Shown piece after piece: positions 36,534-49,379 of a stretch of 64,000 nucleotides of DNA. The notes beneath the pieces were generated by a model, which worked only from the letters and a program-made list of their open reading frames with translations, was not told where the DNA came from and did no database searches. The stretch is from positions 22,353,001 through 22,417,000 of the forward strand of contig NC_091668.1 in the NCBI RefSeq assembly GCF_042453785.1. The letters are read 5' to 3'. A program made the translations under genes and the position numbers. The DNA comes from Malus domestica (taxonomy: Eukaryota > Streptophyta > Magnoliopsida > Rosales > Rosaceae). Every line of letters starts with the position of its first letter. The first letter of the stretch is position 1.

Positions 36534-37986
36534 TGTATTCAAAACCTAATTTAAATGAATATCATACTTAATCTGAAAAAAAAAAAAGTTAAATTACAGA
36601 GTAGTAGTATCACTTAAAGTAATAAAGAAAAAGTAAATTATTATTATTATTATTATTATAAATGACAACTGGTGGCAAGTAAAGGTTATCTACTCTTCGG
36701 GATCCGGAGAGATTATGAAGAATTTCATCATACCCTTGGCCACCGTCAAACAAACTTACTAGCTCGGAGTATCGAACCCAAGACATCTTACATTTTTTTG
36801 TTTATTAGGGCAAAAATAAAACAGTAAAAGTAATTTATGGTAAAATCATAGTAAATTGGTGCATTGATTTGTGGATCATGACCGAAATGCAGTTTTCGTC
36901 CTTATATGAACAATTCAAAAAATTGAAATTCGAAATTTGACAAAATGTTGATGATTAGTCTTTCACGCCAACTCGATGAGACTTTCCATCAAGATTAACC
37001 ACATGCCATGCCATGGACATACTTAAAATGGGTTCATTTCATGCGTGCGCGTTTCCCCTGAAGTGCACAAACCCCCTTTGAAGAACCAATACTCAATTTT
37101 CTCTAAATCTCTACTCATAACCTATTTTGTTTATTTATTATTATAAGCGATATTCTAAAGGCATGGGGAACGGTTTGAACGCCGAATGCATTATGATGAA
37201 GAAAAAGTCTTTAACCACAAGAATAATTTACTACTTGTCATAATCTTTTCAGTTTCCAATGGTCATTTTCAGTTGTCTAATTGAAAAATGAGAAGGTAAA
37301 AAAAACAGTATATGAGGTGTAAGATATAATTTGGTTTAGCAATTTTTTTTAAAATTTTTTATTATTAAGAGGAGAGAGATGATTCAAAGCTCCTACAATA
37401 ATTTAAAGGATAAAGCAGTTTTGAACCCGGAAAGCATAAGTAAAAATTCAATATTCTATCCATTAACATATTGAACCATATGCTTTTGTAACAACATATT
37501 AATTAATTTCCACTCCCAAAAAATACAACAGATTACAATTGTGACTACTTATAGTCACTGTCCGATGACCTCTTCTTCCTTTCTCCACCGTTATAATTCA
37601 ATCTCCATGTGTTCAGTGATACCTGCAGTTCATTCATCCAACCGTCACTTAAACAAAGTGCACCATGTAATGTTATAGACTGTAAAAATGATATCTCTTA
37701 TAACCTCTTCCGTTGGGAAGTGGGCGATCCGAACTTTTAACCTCTTGCAATATTACGAAGAGGATAATTATACTAGATTAATAGCTAGTTGAAATTTTTT
37801 AGATATATTGGAGTAGTACATATTTGAATGAGAATTCAAAACTATTACAATAATTTAAGGAATTGAAGAGTTTCGAACCCGGAACGCATGACATAATATC
37901 ATAATATTTAAGCCAAATTAAGCACGCAAGAAACCAAGAGTAACCAATAAAGTAGAATCACACCATTAGTCTGAACTGGTTTGATA
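36534..37986. other. gene-less flank
   Basis: AT-rich DNA with a (TTA)n microsatellite near 36638-36660. Two degenerate copies of a segment containing ACAATAATTTAA...GAACCCGGAA lie near 37390 and 37845, perhaps SINE-like remnants. No gene seen. Confidence 0.45.
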
Positions 37987-40047
37987 TTAGGTTGATATGA
38001 ACATCCACCACTTGTACAGAGCAAACCCATAAACTGTGGCATAAGCAACCAATCTCATGGGATACTTTCTAAATCTGCAAAAGGGAGAATTCGTCAGAAC
38101 TCAGGACTGCCTTATAACTTTCTGCACAATCCTAACTCATTAATTTACGTTATGATTTTCTTGAAGGTTTTTGAATTGAGCACACACGAACCCTAAATCT
38201 AGTTCGATGTTTTTCACTCATGCAAAATTATTTACATGGACGGCTAAAACAAGTGGTTAGCACAGTACAATATTATACAAATAAAAGAGAAAATTGGGCA
38301 AATTTGGGGCTATAAATAAGCGGAGTCAAATTGAATATCACTCTACTTAAGCCTTATTTGTTTAAACTTTTTTGAGCTCAAGCAAGGCTTGACTTGCTTC
38401 CTAAACAAGCCGAGCTCGAGCAAGCTTAAAATTTCAAGCTTGATACCATACTCAAGCTATTTCGAGTTATTTACTATAATGTGTCGGTCCCTTGTTAAAA
38501 AATTTGCAACGTAAGAGCATCTCTGTACACATGAGCTATAACAGTAAAAAAATATCACACTAATATTCTCCAACCGAAGTGTCAAATCCTATGTGACGAT
38601 GACATAGATTGGCAGCTAAAGAGGTTGCTGTCAAATTTGACAGCAGCTTCAAATGTTTTTTTATTAATTATTAAATATATTTTATTAATTTTTAATTAGT
38701 TTAATCATTTATTATAATTAATGTTGAGTTGACCGATTGCAATTATCCTATTTTTTTCTTCTTTTCAATCAAGGAAGGTGAACAAATTATTGATTAAACT
38801 TTAAATGTCATTTATTAAATTTTAACTAGTTTAATAATTTATTTTATAAAATAATAAAATAATAATTTAATTTGACATATTGGTTGGAGAATAAAACTTT
38901 AAAAGATGTCAAAGTGCCACATAAGCTGACAAAATTTAAATTTTATGATCAAAATTTGACATCTCCTTTGCAGATGGTCTTACATCGCATTTCCATGGTA
39001 AAATACATTAAATATCAACACTATACACAAAATATTCAAACATAGGTTTTTTTTTTGTTTTTTGTTTTTTTGACAAGATTCAAACATAGTACTCTAAGAT
39101 TGGGAAGTTTATTTTGAAACAAAAGAAAACCAAGGGGACTTAATGTCTTAACAAAAGTCAAATTCAAGATAGGCAATCTAAACTTAGAAAGACATGAACA
39201 TTACTTTTGAAAAACAAAATCTCAATCATGATCTTCATTTCAAGCAAACTTCTTGTATAGAAAATTTAGCTCGATTTATCGGGTGAAAACATATGAGCTA
39301 ATTACGAGCTTTATGAATCGAACATATCAATTTTCAAGCTTAGTTTCTTGTTATTGAGCTGAACATAACCTTGACTTGCTTCTTTTACGAGCTGAGCTTC
39401 GATGAGCCAACACGAGCCAAACCTAATGCAAGCTCAAGTTGCTTCGAGCTGAATTTACAGCTCTAGCTAGGCGATTTCCCGTTCGGCATGGAGATTAACT
39501 CCGGCCTGAATAACGAACTAGTTCTTAATTTGGTAATACGTTAATTCAATTCGCCTGCCGGCCTGATTTCTCCTAATGAACTATATCGTTCTGTCAAATA
39601 GTCATTTTCTTAATACGAGCGATATTCTTAACGACTTCAAGTACAGGACCTTTGCATCACCCAAATCATAGAACACAAATACGTATGAACACAAATACGC
39701 ATGTATCAGTCAATTCCTAGCTAATTTTTTCTCTCTCAGGACCTTTGCATCACCCAAAACATTAATTAGAAACGCCACAAAAATCCCAAAAATTCAACTA
39801 ACCTTGTTATTAATCCAGATCTTTGAGCAATTTCATAGGCTCTCTCCTCGAAGGAAACCGGAGAGGTCCACCGCGAGAAGTCGCGGTCAAAGTAACCCCA
39901 ATCAGGCAAAAGCAGCCCAGCAATACCCAGCACACCAACCACGTACGTTAATATCATCTTCTTGAACGACTGAGTATATATTCCAACAACCGCCATAATT
40001 ACAGCTAACCAAACAAGTGAAGATCTGAAAACGGCATCGTTTGCCAT
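37987..40047 (-). CDS. SPC12-family small ER membrane protein (DTM1-like)
   Basis: Two exons, 39803-40047 and 37987-38074, join in phase across a GT-AG intron (donor GTTAGT, acceptor TTTTGCAG) to give 110 aa. Two adjacent hydrophobic segments (residues ~8-24 and ~30-46) are followed by PDWGYFDRD. This matches the PxWxFFxR motif after the membrane hairpin of signal peptidase complex 12-kDa subunits. Exon 2 adds FRKYPMRLVAYATVYGFALY then KWWMF, a third hydrophobic stretch. Rice DTM1, a signal-peptidase-like ER protein needed for tapetum and meiocyte development, is the nearest named relative I recall. The match is from memory. The 1.7-kb intron is mostly transposon. ATG 40047 is the only start in the frame. 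Confidence 0.85.
38305..39465. mobile_element. hAT-like element in the intron, itself interrupted
   Basis: The left end TGGGGCTATAAATAAGC and the right end, reverse-complemented, TAGAGCTGTAAATTCAGC are related. Both arms are rich in GAGCT/AAGCTTG words, typical of a widespread plant family with ends like GGGCTGTAAATGAGC. No clean target duplication was found, so the outer limits are approximate. The interior is split by the MITE at 38511-38983. Confidence 0.5.
38511..38983. mobile_element. MITE nested in the intronic element
   Basis: The ends GTAAGAGCATCT and, reverse-complemented from the right, GTAAGACCATCT are inverted repeats. The right arm continues GCAAAGGAGATGTCAAATTT, and the interior repeats TGTCAAATTTG-type words in both orientations. 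The interior is AT-rich with no coding. Target duplication not clear. Confidence 0.65.
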
Positions 40048-40399
40048 GGGAATACTTAGTGACAGAGACCAGAGAAAAGCTTACTGAAAACGACAGGGAC
40101 GAAGGTGAAGAAGATGGATGGAAGTAGTAGGAAGAAGGACTAGTGTAGTGGTGGGGATGCAGAAAGTGGGCATGATCAGGTTGTGGAGGCGGCCATGCTA
40201 CAGCAAAAAACCGAACCGAATGAAACTGAACCCGCCCCAGTTTTGAGGATTTGCTTCACAAAATTAAGTGCAGAGAAGTGGTTAGAAAATGCTTTCAATG
40301 TGAACCCAACTGTTATTATAAATGCATTTATGTTGTTATCACTCTTTCTTGCCATGTATGCTTTTGCTTAGCTGTGAAATGCATGGGGAACGCCACGTA

Positions 40400-40770
40400 A
40401 TCCCCAAGTTTTACACGTTCCATCATGTGACCAGGTTATCATTTAGTACTACGGTCTAATGGTATTTATCTCTTGTGAATAAAAAGTTCTAAGTTCGAAT
40501 CTTGTGGACTACGAGTTCGATACTAAAATATTCTCTCACTCCTTAGTTTAAATATATCATTGTCTAAATAAAAATAAATAAACAGTAGGCAAGTTTTTGA
40601 TTTTGACCTAAACCAATTCGGTTCTCGGTTTTATCATTTGAAAACTACATTGGATCATTATGTGTCACTTAATACTATTATCTAATGTATTTCTCTTCCC
40701 TTTTTAGTAAAAGCTCTTAGGTTCGAATTTTGTGAATAGGAAGGTTGATATTTATTTATTATGGCTAGTC
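40400..40770. repeat. two SINE-like tRNA-derived remnants
   Basis: Two related segments, around 40440-40515 and 40660-40745, each carry a CTAATG-GTATTT-CTCTTG/CTTCC word followed about 40 bases on by a B-box-like AGTTCGAATCT or GGTTCGAATTT. They lack a clover-leaf, so they are not tRNA genes. They may be decayed SINE copies. Confidence 0.4.
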
Positions 40771-41137
40771 CATCGTATGGCTTAGCCCAAATCATATAAC
40801 AATTTCGTTTTTAGTTTTCAAATTTCGTTCACTTTTTCTAAAACTAAAAACTTATGTGATAATAGTTTTTAGTTTCAAAAGATAAAAACCAAAAGCTACT
40901 TTTCCGAATTTTCAAAATTTGCTTGATTTTGATTTTTAAAATAAAAACTAAAAACAAATGGATTGTTTGATAACACTTCGTTTTTAGTTTTCACTTTTTT
41001 GAAAATTGAATTTTTTTTTTTGTGCTAATGAAAACTAATATCTTGTTTGATGACTACTTTTAATTTTTAGTTTTAAAAAAATGAAAATTGAAACCTAAAA
41101 AGTGAAAACTCAAGGTAATTTTGAAAATTCAAGAAAA

Positions 41138-41406
41138 TGTTACAGTCCTATTAGATTAGGAATATGACTACGTAAATCCTAGTATATTTAGGGATATCTT
41201 TGAATATTCCCTTTAGAAGTTAATATCCTATTAGAGTTGTTATCCTATAAGGGTAAGGATTTAACATATCATACTACTATAAATAAAGGCATAATGGAGT
41301 GATACAACACACACCTTAGAATTACATCTCTCTCTTCTCTCTCTCTACCGCCCATCCCTCACCCTCTCTAGTCCTAATTACAGTTCAGTAAATTAGGCAT
41401 ACAACA
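41138..41406 (+). repeat. 5' LTR of the copia element
   Basis: 269 bp. It contains a TATA-like TATAAATAAAGG and a CT-rich leader. About 35 bp (near 41247-41281) are absent from the 3' LTR. CGTTATCATCACG follows as the primer-site region. Confidence 0.9.
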
Positions 41407-41838
41407 CGTTATCATCACGCTCTTGCCAGAAGCTAAGGAACTAAATGATCGTGGATGAGGCTTTCTTCTACAACATCAAAGGCTTTCAATTATTTCTTTT
41501 CTTTGAACTGTTGACTATCTATCGTAGTCCCGACGCACTTACACTTGGGTTCCTGAAGCAATCCACAAATTCACTTCATTTTATTGTATATTGTATTTTG
41601 TGTTCTTGCAGATACCCCTATATATAAACCAAACGTTCATACCTAAATCAAACCTGTAGTTTCGAATTTAATGCCTTTGAAACCTGCAGTTTTCATTCAA
41701 AACTTACCACATGAAACTCGTAGCTTTTATGCTTAAATTATACCAATACATGTCTATAAAACCCGCATGGTCTACGATATATGTCTATGGTTTTCCATAT
41801 GACTAACCACGTCTTGTTGTACCCTCTGTTTTAGGGAC

Positions 41839-42834
41839 ATGTCGAACTTGAACAAGCTCGATTTCACCACTCTAGAAGTCTCTAGAAGAAACTATCAAAA
41901 GTGGATTCAAGACGTGAAGCTCTATAGCAAAGAGTCTTAGAGCTACTATCGAGGAAGCTACCAACGATGAACTTGTCGACGAAGCTCAGAAAGCTACTGC
42001 TATGATCTTCATTTGAAGACACATCCCTGATGCATTGCAGTTCGAGTACCTCGTAGAGGAGGATCCACGTACCCTTTGGCTCGCTATGGCCGATCGCTTT
42101 AATCACCAGAAAGACTTTTACTTGCCTGAAGCAAGACACGACTGGCATCATTTACACTTCCAAGACTTTAAGTCTGTGAATGAATACAACTCTGAAGTTT
42201 GTAGAATCCAATCACTGTTTAAGTTCTGTAAAGATGACTTAACCAAACATGATCTCCTAAAAAAGACATATTCGACCTTCAATGTCACCAATATTGTCTT
42301 GCAGCATCATTATAGGGTATAAAAGTTCACCAAATTTTCGGATTTGATATTTGTTTTACTTCTCACTGAAAAGCTGAACCAGCTTTTGGTGAAGAATCAT
42401 CAAGCTCGATCAACTGGCTGGAACGCTTCTTCTGAAACGTATGCAACTAATTTTAGTAGCCACAACCGAAGGGAACCCCATCGTGGCAGTGGAAAGGGGT
42501 GGCAAGCTCCACCACGAGCCCAAGGTCAACAAAAAAGAGGCCCACCCAAGGGAGAAAATTTGACCTAGAAAAGCCAAACCCTTTCCCCTAAGGCCCCAAA
42601 CTAAAAAAACAAGGGAAAACTACCATTCAATTGACTTCCACTGAACTGGACATGTACTACCACTGTGGATCAAATGATCATTGGTCACACGTATGTCGAG
42701 CTACCTCTAAGACTATTGCCAAGTATCATTCCCGTCGTGAGACTAACTTTGTGCATGTAGAACATCCCAAAGATGTTATTACAACTCTGGAGGTTTCAGA
42801 TTTTCAAGAGGCATCCGCTCCCATGGAAGAATAA
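41839..42834 (+). pseudogene. copia gag remnant
   Basis: Starts ATG with MSNLNKLDFTTLEVS. A stop follows about 33 codons in, and reading continues in shifted frames through RHDWHHLHFQDFKSVNEYNS (near 42135) to a zinc-knuckle region near 42650. The knuckle reads YHCGSNDHWSHVC, so the first Cys of the CX2CX4HX4C set is replaced by Tyr. Confidence 0.85.
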
Positions 42835-43024
42835 AGTTTTATTTTTCTATGACATGTTAATGTGTTTTTACACCCCTAGTGGCCGAACCCCCCCCTAAAT
42901 TTTAGGTTTACAGTTTATTTTTTGGATAATTTTTCTAAATCTTTGGAATTATTTGTTTGGATTGGTTTGTTTTGATTTATGGATAATTATTTTATGGACA
43001 TTATTTCTTGAATTGATTAATTGA

Positions 43025-46000
43025 ATGAATGGAATTATATTTATGCATGTGACCGATTCAATTAATTTATTTCTAGGTATGATTAGTTACGAAGTTAGTT
43101 GTTTGACTGATAGTGCCACCACGCACATCATATTGCGTGTGAAACACTATTTTATTAACTTCGTACCTAAAAATGCACATCTAACAACCCTCTCAGGCCC
43201 ATCCAACCTGATAGAAGGATACGGAAAAGCTTGTATTATGTTGTGTAATGGTACTAAATTAACCATTAAAGAGGCACTTTATTCTCCACATTCTGGAAGA
43301 AAGTTGCTGAGTTTTAGAGATATTCAAGATAATCAATATCATGTTAAAACCACTGAAGAAAATGGTTCTGAATTTCTTTGTATCACTTCTTATGAATATA
43401 GCCGGAAGCATATTCACGAGAAGCTAGAACCTCTCCCGAGTGAGTTGTACATAACAACCATTTGCTGTAGAGACCCATCACGTGGCCGGCCCTATTGCTG
43501 GGTTCCAGAGCACTCTCCTGCTTTGGCATGATCGAATGAGACACCTTGGACGAGATATGATGCCTTGTATCCTCAAAGTATCACATGGGCATCACTTAAA
43601 ATCTTATCTCAGCCATCCACTTTGCAAAGCATGCTCCTTGGAGAAGCTGAACATTCAACCCTCGCTTGCAAAAATTATTTACAACCCCCCTAAATTTCTT
43701 CAGAGGATTCAATGGGATATTTGTGGACTTATCCAACCAACATGCGGACAATTTAGATACTTTATTGTGTTGGTTGATGTATCGACGTGATGGTCACATG
43801 TCTGCTTATTATCCACACTTAATGCTGCATTTGTAAAATTCCTAGCATAAATTATTAAGCTTAGGGTCACCACCCTGATTATCCGATCAAGTCGATTTGA
43901 CTGGATAACGCTGTAGAGTTTACGTCACAAATTTTTGACGATTATTGCATGTTAGTTGGAATTAAAGTTGAACATCATGTACCCCATGTTCACACTCAAA
44001 ATGGCCTGGCAGAAGCTTTCATAAAGCGCATTCAAACGATAGCTCGAACTTTGGTTATGAGAACCAACTTGCTAGTATTTGCATGAGGCTATGCAATATT
44101 GCACATAGCTATGTTGGTCTACCTGAGGTCCACCACTACCCAACCTCATTCATCGTTACAATTGGTTACTGGATACGAGTCTGACGTCTCGCATTTACGT
44201 GTGTTTGGGTGCGTAGTCTATGTGCCAATAACGCTGCCATTATGTACCAGAATGGGTCCTCGGAGAAAAATGGTAATCTATGTCAGTTATAATTCACCAT
44301 CAATTATTCGTTACTTAAAACCTTTGATAGAAGATCTTTTTACTGTATGTTTTACGGATTATCACTTCAATGAGACAGTCTTCCTATCGTTAGGGGGAGA
44401 TAATATCACTAACGTTCCTGTAGAACGCCGCGAATTGTCGTGGAATACTCCTACTATGTCTCATTTAAATCCCCGCACCCCTCAGTCTGAAACTGAAGTG
44501 CGATGTATTATAGATCTTCAGAGCATCGCTCAAAGCATGCCGGATACATTTACTGATATAGCAAGGGTAACGATATCACATATACCAGCTGTAAATGCAC
44601 CTGCAAAGATGGACGTACTCAACGTACGCCGTATCATCGCCTTAGAAGGCTGGACCGTCCCCGAAGGTGGGGCGGCTGCACCCCCACGTGGCCCGGTACA
44701 CTAGGGATTAGCCAATCATCTGCTTCTACCCTGAAGCGTGGCAGACCCCCTGGTTCAAGGGATTCACAACCCCAGAATAGGAAAATAGCACAAACTAGTA
44801 ATCCTAGTTTGAATCCGACCATTGCTTACTCATATGTTCCAACGCGTGAGGTTGTTTTAGATTACAGTGATGTCTTAGACGAGACAAACTAGCCTCCCGA
44901 AAATCATGAGATTTCGGTCCATTATGCAGTTTTGGATGAGGTTTGGAATCAGAATGAGATGATTGTCCATGATTCATTTACGTATATAGTTGCTTCTGAC
45001 ATCATGTTTAGCTATGACATTGAACCACGTTCCGTTGATGAATATCGACATAGAACAGATTGGTCAAACTGGAAACAAGCAATCTAGGCTGAACTCGATT
45101 CGCATGCGAAACATAAGCTGTTTGGGCATGTAGCTCATACTGCACCACATGTGAAGCCCGTGGGCTACAAGTGGGTTTTCGTGAGGAAGTGTAATGAGAT
45201 GAATGAAATAGTATGATACAAAGCACTCCTCGTAGTGCAAGGCTTCTCTTTACGCCCTGGGGTTGATTACGAAAAGACGTATTCCCCCGTAATGGACTTT
45301 ATAACGTTCCGCTACCTTTTCAGTTTGGTAGTTTCCGAAAAACTGAATATACAGCTTATGGATGTGGTAACTGCATATCTCTATGGGGATCTAGATACGA
45401 AAATCTACATGAAAGTTCCAGAAGAACTTCCATTGACTGGTTCAAATAGTTCTAGACCACGGAACACTCTCTCGATTAGATTAAGGTTATCACTCTACGG
45501 ATTGAAACAATCCAAGCATATGTGGTATAACCGTCTAAGTGAATATTTGACAAGTCAGGGTTATGTGAACAATGAACTATGCCCATGCGTATTCATTAAG
45601 AAGTCACATTCCGGATTTACGATCATTACAATTTATGTCGAGGACATGAACCTCATCGGAACTCTCGCAGAGCTTAAGGAAATTGCCGTTCACTTGAAAT
45701 CGGAATTTGAGATTAAAGATCTTGGGAAAACTTAATATTGTTTCGGCCTAGAAATCGAGCATTAATCCGATGGAATCCTAGTACATCAATCGAACTACAC
45801 CCAAAAGGTGTTGCAACATTTTAATGAGGATAAAGCGAAGCCTTCGAGTACTCATATGGTCGTTCGGACTCTAGATGCTAAACGAGTTCCGACCCAAGGA
45901 GGATGAGGAAGAGATTTTGGAGCCTGAAGTTCTATACCTAAGTGCAATTGGTGCTTTATTGTACTTGGCTCAATGTACTAGACCCGACGTCTCTTTCGTT

Positions 46001-46740
46001 GTTAATCTTTTGGCTAGATACAACAACACGTAGACACTGAAATGGTGTTAAAGATATTTTTCACTACCTCAAGGGTACGATGTATTTGGGCTTGTTCTAC
46101 ACCCATGAATCCTTGAGAGGAGCCGTCGCCCCCCTCGGTCATCGGGTTAATTCCTGTCTTGTTGGTTACGCAGATGCTAGTTATCTGTTTGACCCACATA
46201 AGGCATGTTCTCAAACGGGCTATGTGTTTATCGTTTGAGACATCGCTATATCTTGGAGGTCTACTAAGCAAACGCTAGTTGCGACTTCTTCGAACCATGC
46301 TGAAATTCTCACTCTGCATAAAGCATCGCTTGAGTGCTTTTGGTTGAGAACAGTCATTGAACATATTCGAAGCACTAGTTGTCTTACTTCTGTCGTTGAC
46401 CTTCCTACGACGATCTTTGAAGACAATGCAGCATGTCTCGAGCAGTTAAAGAAGGGATACACCAACACCAAACACATAGCGTCGAAGTTCTTTTATTCTC
46501 ACCAACAACAATAGCATCAGAACATTGTAGTCAAGAAAATTTGTTCCCAGGACAACCTGGCCAATATCTTCACCAAGTCATTGCCCAAGTCTACTTTTCA
46601 GAAGCTCATCCAAGGAATTGGTATGCATAAATTATCTGAGTTGAATTGCTACTCTATTATTTGGAAGTTATGTCAAACTCAGGAGGAGTATCCTGAAGCA
46701 TACTCACTTGATCTTAATGTACTCTTTTTCCTTTGATTAT
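43025..46740 (+). pseudogene. copia pol remnant (PR-INT-RT-RNH)
   Basis: A protease-like LTDSATTH lies near 43107. An integrase zinc region (HDRMRHLG, then CKAC) lies near 43520-43640, and an integrase core with several stops near 43690-44090. The reverse transcriptase is longest at 45235-45735: GVDYEKTYSPV, LYGLKQ, and YVEDMN in place of the catalytic YVDD. RNase H lies near 46165-46640 (YADASYLFD, LVATSSNHAE, TNTKHIASKFFYSH). At least eight stops or frame changes break it, so it cannot make enzyme. Confidence 0.9.
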
Positions 46741-47079
46741 GAGCATTTTTCTCACTGGGTTTTTGCTACCTAACAAGGTTTTGATGAGGCACCCATCCTG
46801 GGATGATCATACTCCGTTGAGTTCACTACTTTCATCATGTTTGACGTTTGTTTTAGACATTATGCATACTTCTCACTTTTCTCCTTATTCTATGGGTTTT
46901 TATCTACCTTAGGTTTTACCATAGCAAGATTTTATGAGTTTTACTACCCATGCATACTTTCTTTTAAATTTGAGACTCGCTTTCACCTATTGTGCTGACG
47001 ACTTTATCAACTATTATGCCTCACATGCTGAAGATCTGATGCGATGTTTTGTTTGAATATTTACACACTCAAGAATGAG

Positions 47080-47326
47080 TGTTGCAGTCCTATTAGATTA
47101 AGAATGTGATTGTGTAAATCCTAGTGTATCTAGGGATATCTTTGAATATTCCCTTTAGTAGTTAATATCCTATTAAAGTTGTAATCTTATAAATAAATGC
47201 ACAATGGGATGATACAACACATACCTCAGAATGACATCTCTCTCTTCTCTCTCTCTCTCTCTCTCTTGCCGCCAACCCTCTCCCTGTCTAGTCCTAAATA
47301 CAATTAAGTAAATTAGGCCTACAACA
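47080..47326 (+). repeat. 3' LTR of the copia element
   Basis: 247 bp. Same ends as the 5' LTR, with several substitutions, the 35-bp difference and a longer CT microsatellite (47239-47270). Confidence 0.9.
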
Positions 47327-47457
47327 GAAAATAATTTTTAGTTTTTTATTTTTTTTATTTTTTAAACTGAAAGTAGTTATAAATTTTTTTTTAAATTTTT
47401 TCAATTTTCAAAAAAATAAAAATAAAAGTTCAAAACAAAATAGTTACCAAACAGTCC

Positions 47458-49379
47458 ATAAACATTAACGAACGAATCTTTTATTTTTTTATTTTTTATT
47501 TTTTGACGTGAACTTATGTGAAGATCATGTCGATAACACATAGATTAGCAAATACCATATGTAGAGTAGCTTAATTCTGAATCGCATTCATTAAGAAGCT
47601 CATCAACAAACATGCGATGATGTTCTTGTTGGAGCTAAAGGGGGATAATAAAGTAATTGGGCCATTTGGGCTCAATTATTTTAGGACCCAGTCGACCAAG
47701 TTCGAAATTTAGATGTAAAATTTTTGCTGCCATGAAACCCATTTCAGAAGGCAAACAATTGGTCAAATTGACAGCAAAGAGATAGGTAGTTATGGATCAA
47801 GAAGTTAAAGTTCCATTATAAAATCAATTGGTAATATAGAGAGTATTTCAATTTACTTATAAGCTTATACAAGGTCCCTCTTCTCATCAATGTGAGATTC
47901 ATTATCAACACGTCATCTCACGTGTGGTCATTTTTCAAACCTAACACATAAACAACAAAAACATGGTGTCACGGAGGATGTGTGACCGTTGGGCTTCACA
48001 CGTGGGATAACTTGTTTTGATATCATGAAGAAGTTAAGATCCCACCACAGAATTAATTGGTAATATGAGGAGTAGCCAACTTACTAAGAAACTATGTAAA
48101 TCGCTCCTCCCATTATTGTAGGATACATTCTTAATAACAATAAGGTCGGGCTCAATCACTAAAAAGAAGTCAACTTTCATCATCCTTCAAAACCTTATTT
48201 ACAGATAATTGGTCACCTGACAAGTAACACTGGTTGAGGACTAGGACTGTATCAAACTCATTATTCACGTAAGTCGAATTTTATAAAATAAATTACAATT
48301 TATATTGATGATTCTGCTCCTAATTGTACTGGGGACTAAGGAAATTCCACATCGAAAACTTGATAAAATAAATTACAACTTATATTGAAAATTTCCGCTC
48401 CCAATTGCATTGAGACATTTTGCCATATGGCTGTTATGGTGGCCACTAGGTAACATTTTGTGATGGTTTCTTTGTTAGTTTATCATCATTGTATGATTTT
48501 GTGCATCAACATACGCCATTATAATGGATATTAAGATCATTAAGATCAAAGAGACGAAGCTAGAGCTAACTCCTTAAATCTGATTTATATATTTTTTATA
48601 CATGTGAAATTAGTGAAAAAGTTATCGAACTTGATATCTCAGTTTTTTTTAATTGTTGGCGCATTATATTTCATTTTGCATTGCCTTCGTGCAAAGGACA
48701 CTGGCTTGAATTAGGGTTATGTTATTTTCTATCTTTTTGCTTATTGTGGACTTTTGTGTTTAGATTCTTCCAATGGTTTAGATTTTCTTCCTTCCTTTGA
48801 GTTGGCCCATATAACCATTCATTTTACGTTTAACGAATTTGATTTGGGAATTGTTATTAACACTCCACATAAGTGTATTTTTCTTTCTAATTATAGAAAG
48901 TTTGGAACAAAAAAAATTGAGATTTTTATAATATCAATAATAATTCCCTTTATTAGCCAAAAAAATAAAATAATAATTCCCTTTAATTTTTGACCCAAAG
49001 AAAACAAAAGAAACTGGCTTGTACTAGAGGATAACCTTTTACTTTAGTGGTTGATTCAAACCAGAAGGTTATACCAATATATAGGAAACATCGAGGGAAA
49101 GTAGGCATAAGAAACAAGATGAAAGAGGACAATTGCTACCAACAAACGCCATGGAGGAGTTCTCAAGCGTGTCGAGAATGGTTTGTGTGTTGCACTGAAA
49201 CAAAAGAGGAAAAACTGGTGCAAATTTGGGGCATTTGCTGCACCAACTAATTCCCCTCTAACTGCCCCACCCTCCAAGTCAAATGGGCCCCATGTATGCA
49301 ATCTTCTACTGTCTCTTTCTAACAATATATCTAAGTGTCTAATAACAACACCAATAATTTTGTAAGTTTGTATTTGTTG
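47458..49379. other. gene-less stretch with dispersed repeat remnants
   Basis: Two related segments near 47800-47890 and 48025-48115 share the words AAGTTAAGATYCCA and AATTGGTAATAT, and the second follows TGATATCATGAAG. They look like remnants of a repetitive family. No gene recognised, and the frames near 48754 and 49056 are short and unlike known proteins. Confidence 0.45.

Larger units (their letters stand above)
41138..47326 (+). mobile_element. Ty1/copia element, defective (6.2 kb)
   Basis: LTRs at 41138-41406 and 47080-47326 begin TGTTRCAGTCC and end TACAACA. The 5-bp target duplication GAAAA flanks them at 41133-41137 and 47327-47331. Gag, protease, integrase, reverse transcriptase and RNase H remnants follow in copia order on the plus strand, each broken by stops or frameshifts. 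The short LTRs and the CGTTATCATCACG junction suggest an Ale/Retrofit-like lineage, which is inference. Confidence 0.92.
40960..47457. mobile_element. older AT-rich MITE split by a copia insertion
   Basis: The left end GGATTGTTTGATAAC and the right end, reverse-complemented, GGACTGTTTGGTAAC are inverted repeats, and both continue into AAAACTAAAAAC-type DNA. Removing 41138-47326 and one GAAAA joins the halves into an element of about 0.3 kb. Confidence 0.55.

Noticed and set aside
40480..40510. tRNA-like GTTCGAATC box
   Set aside because: No acceptor, D or anticodon stems can be formed around it; treated as a SINE-like remnant.
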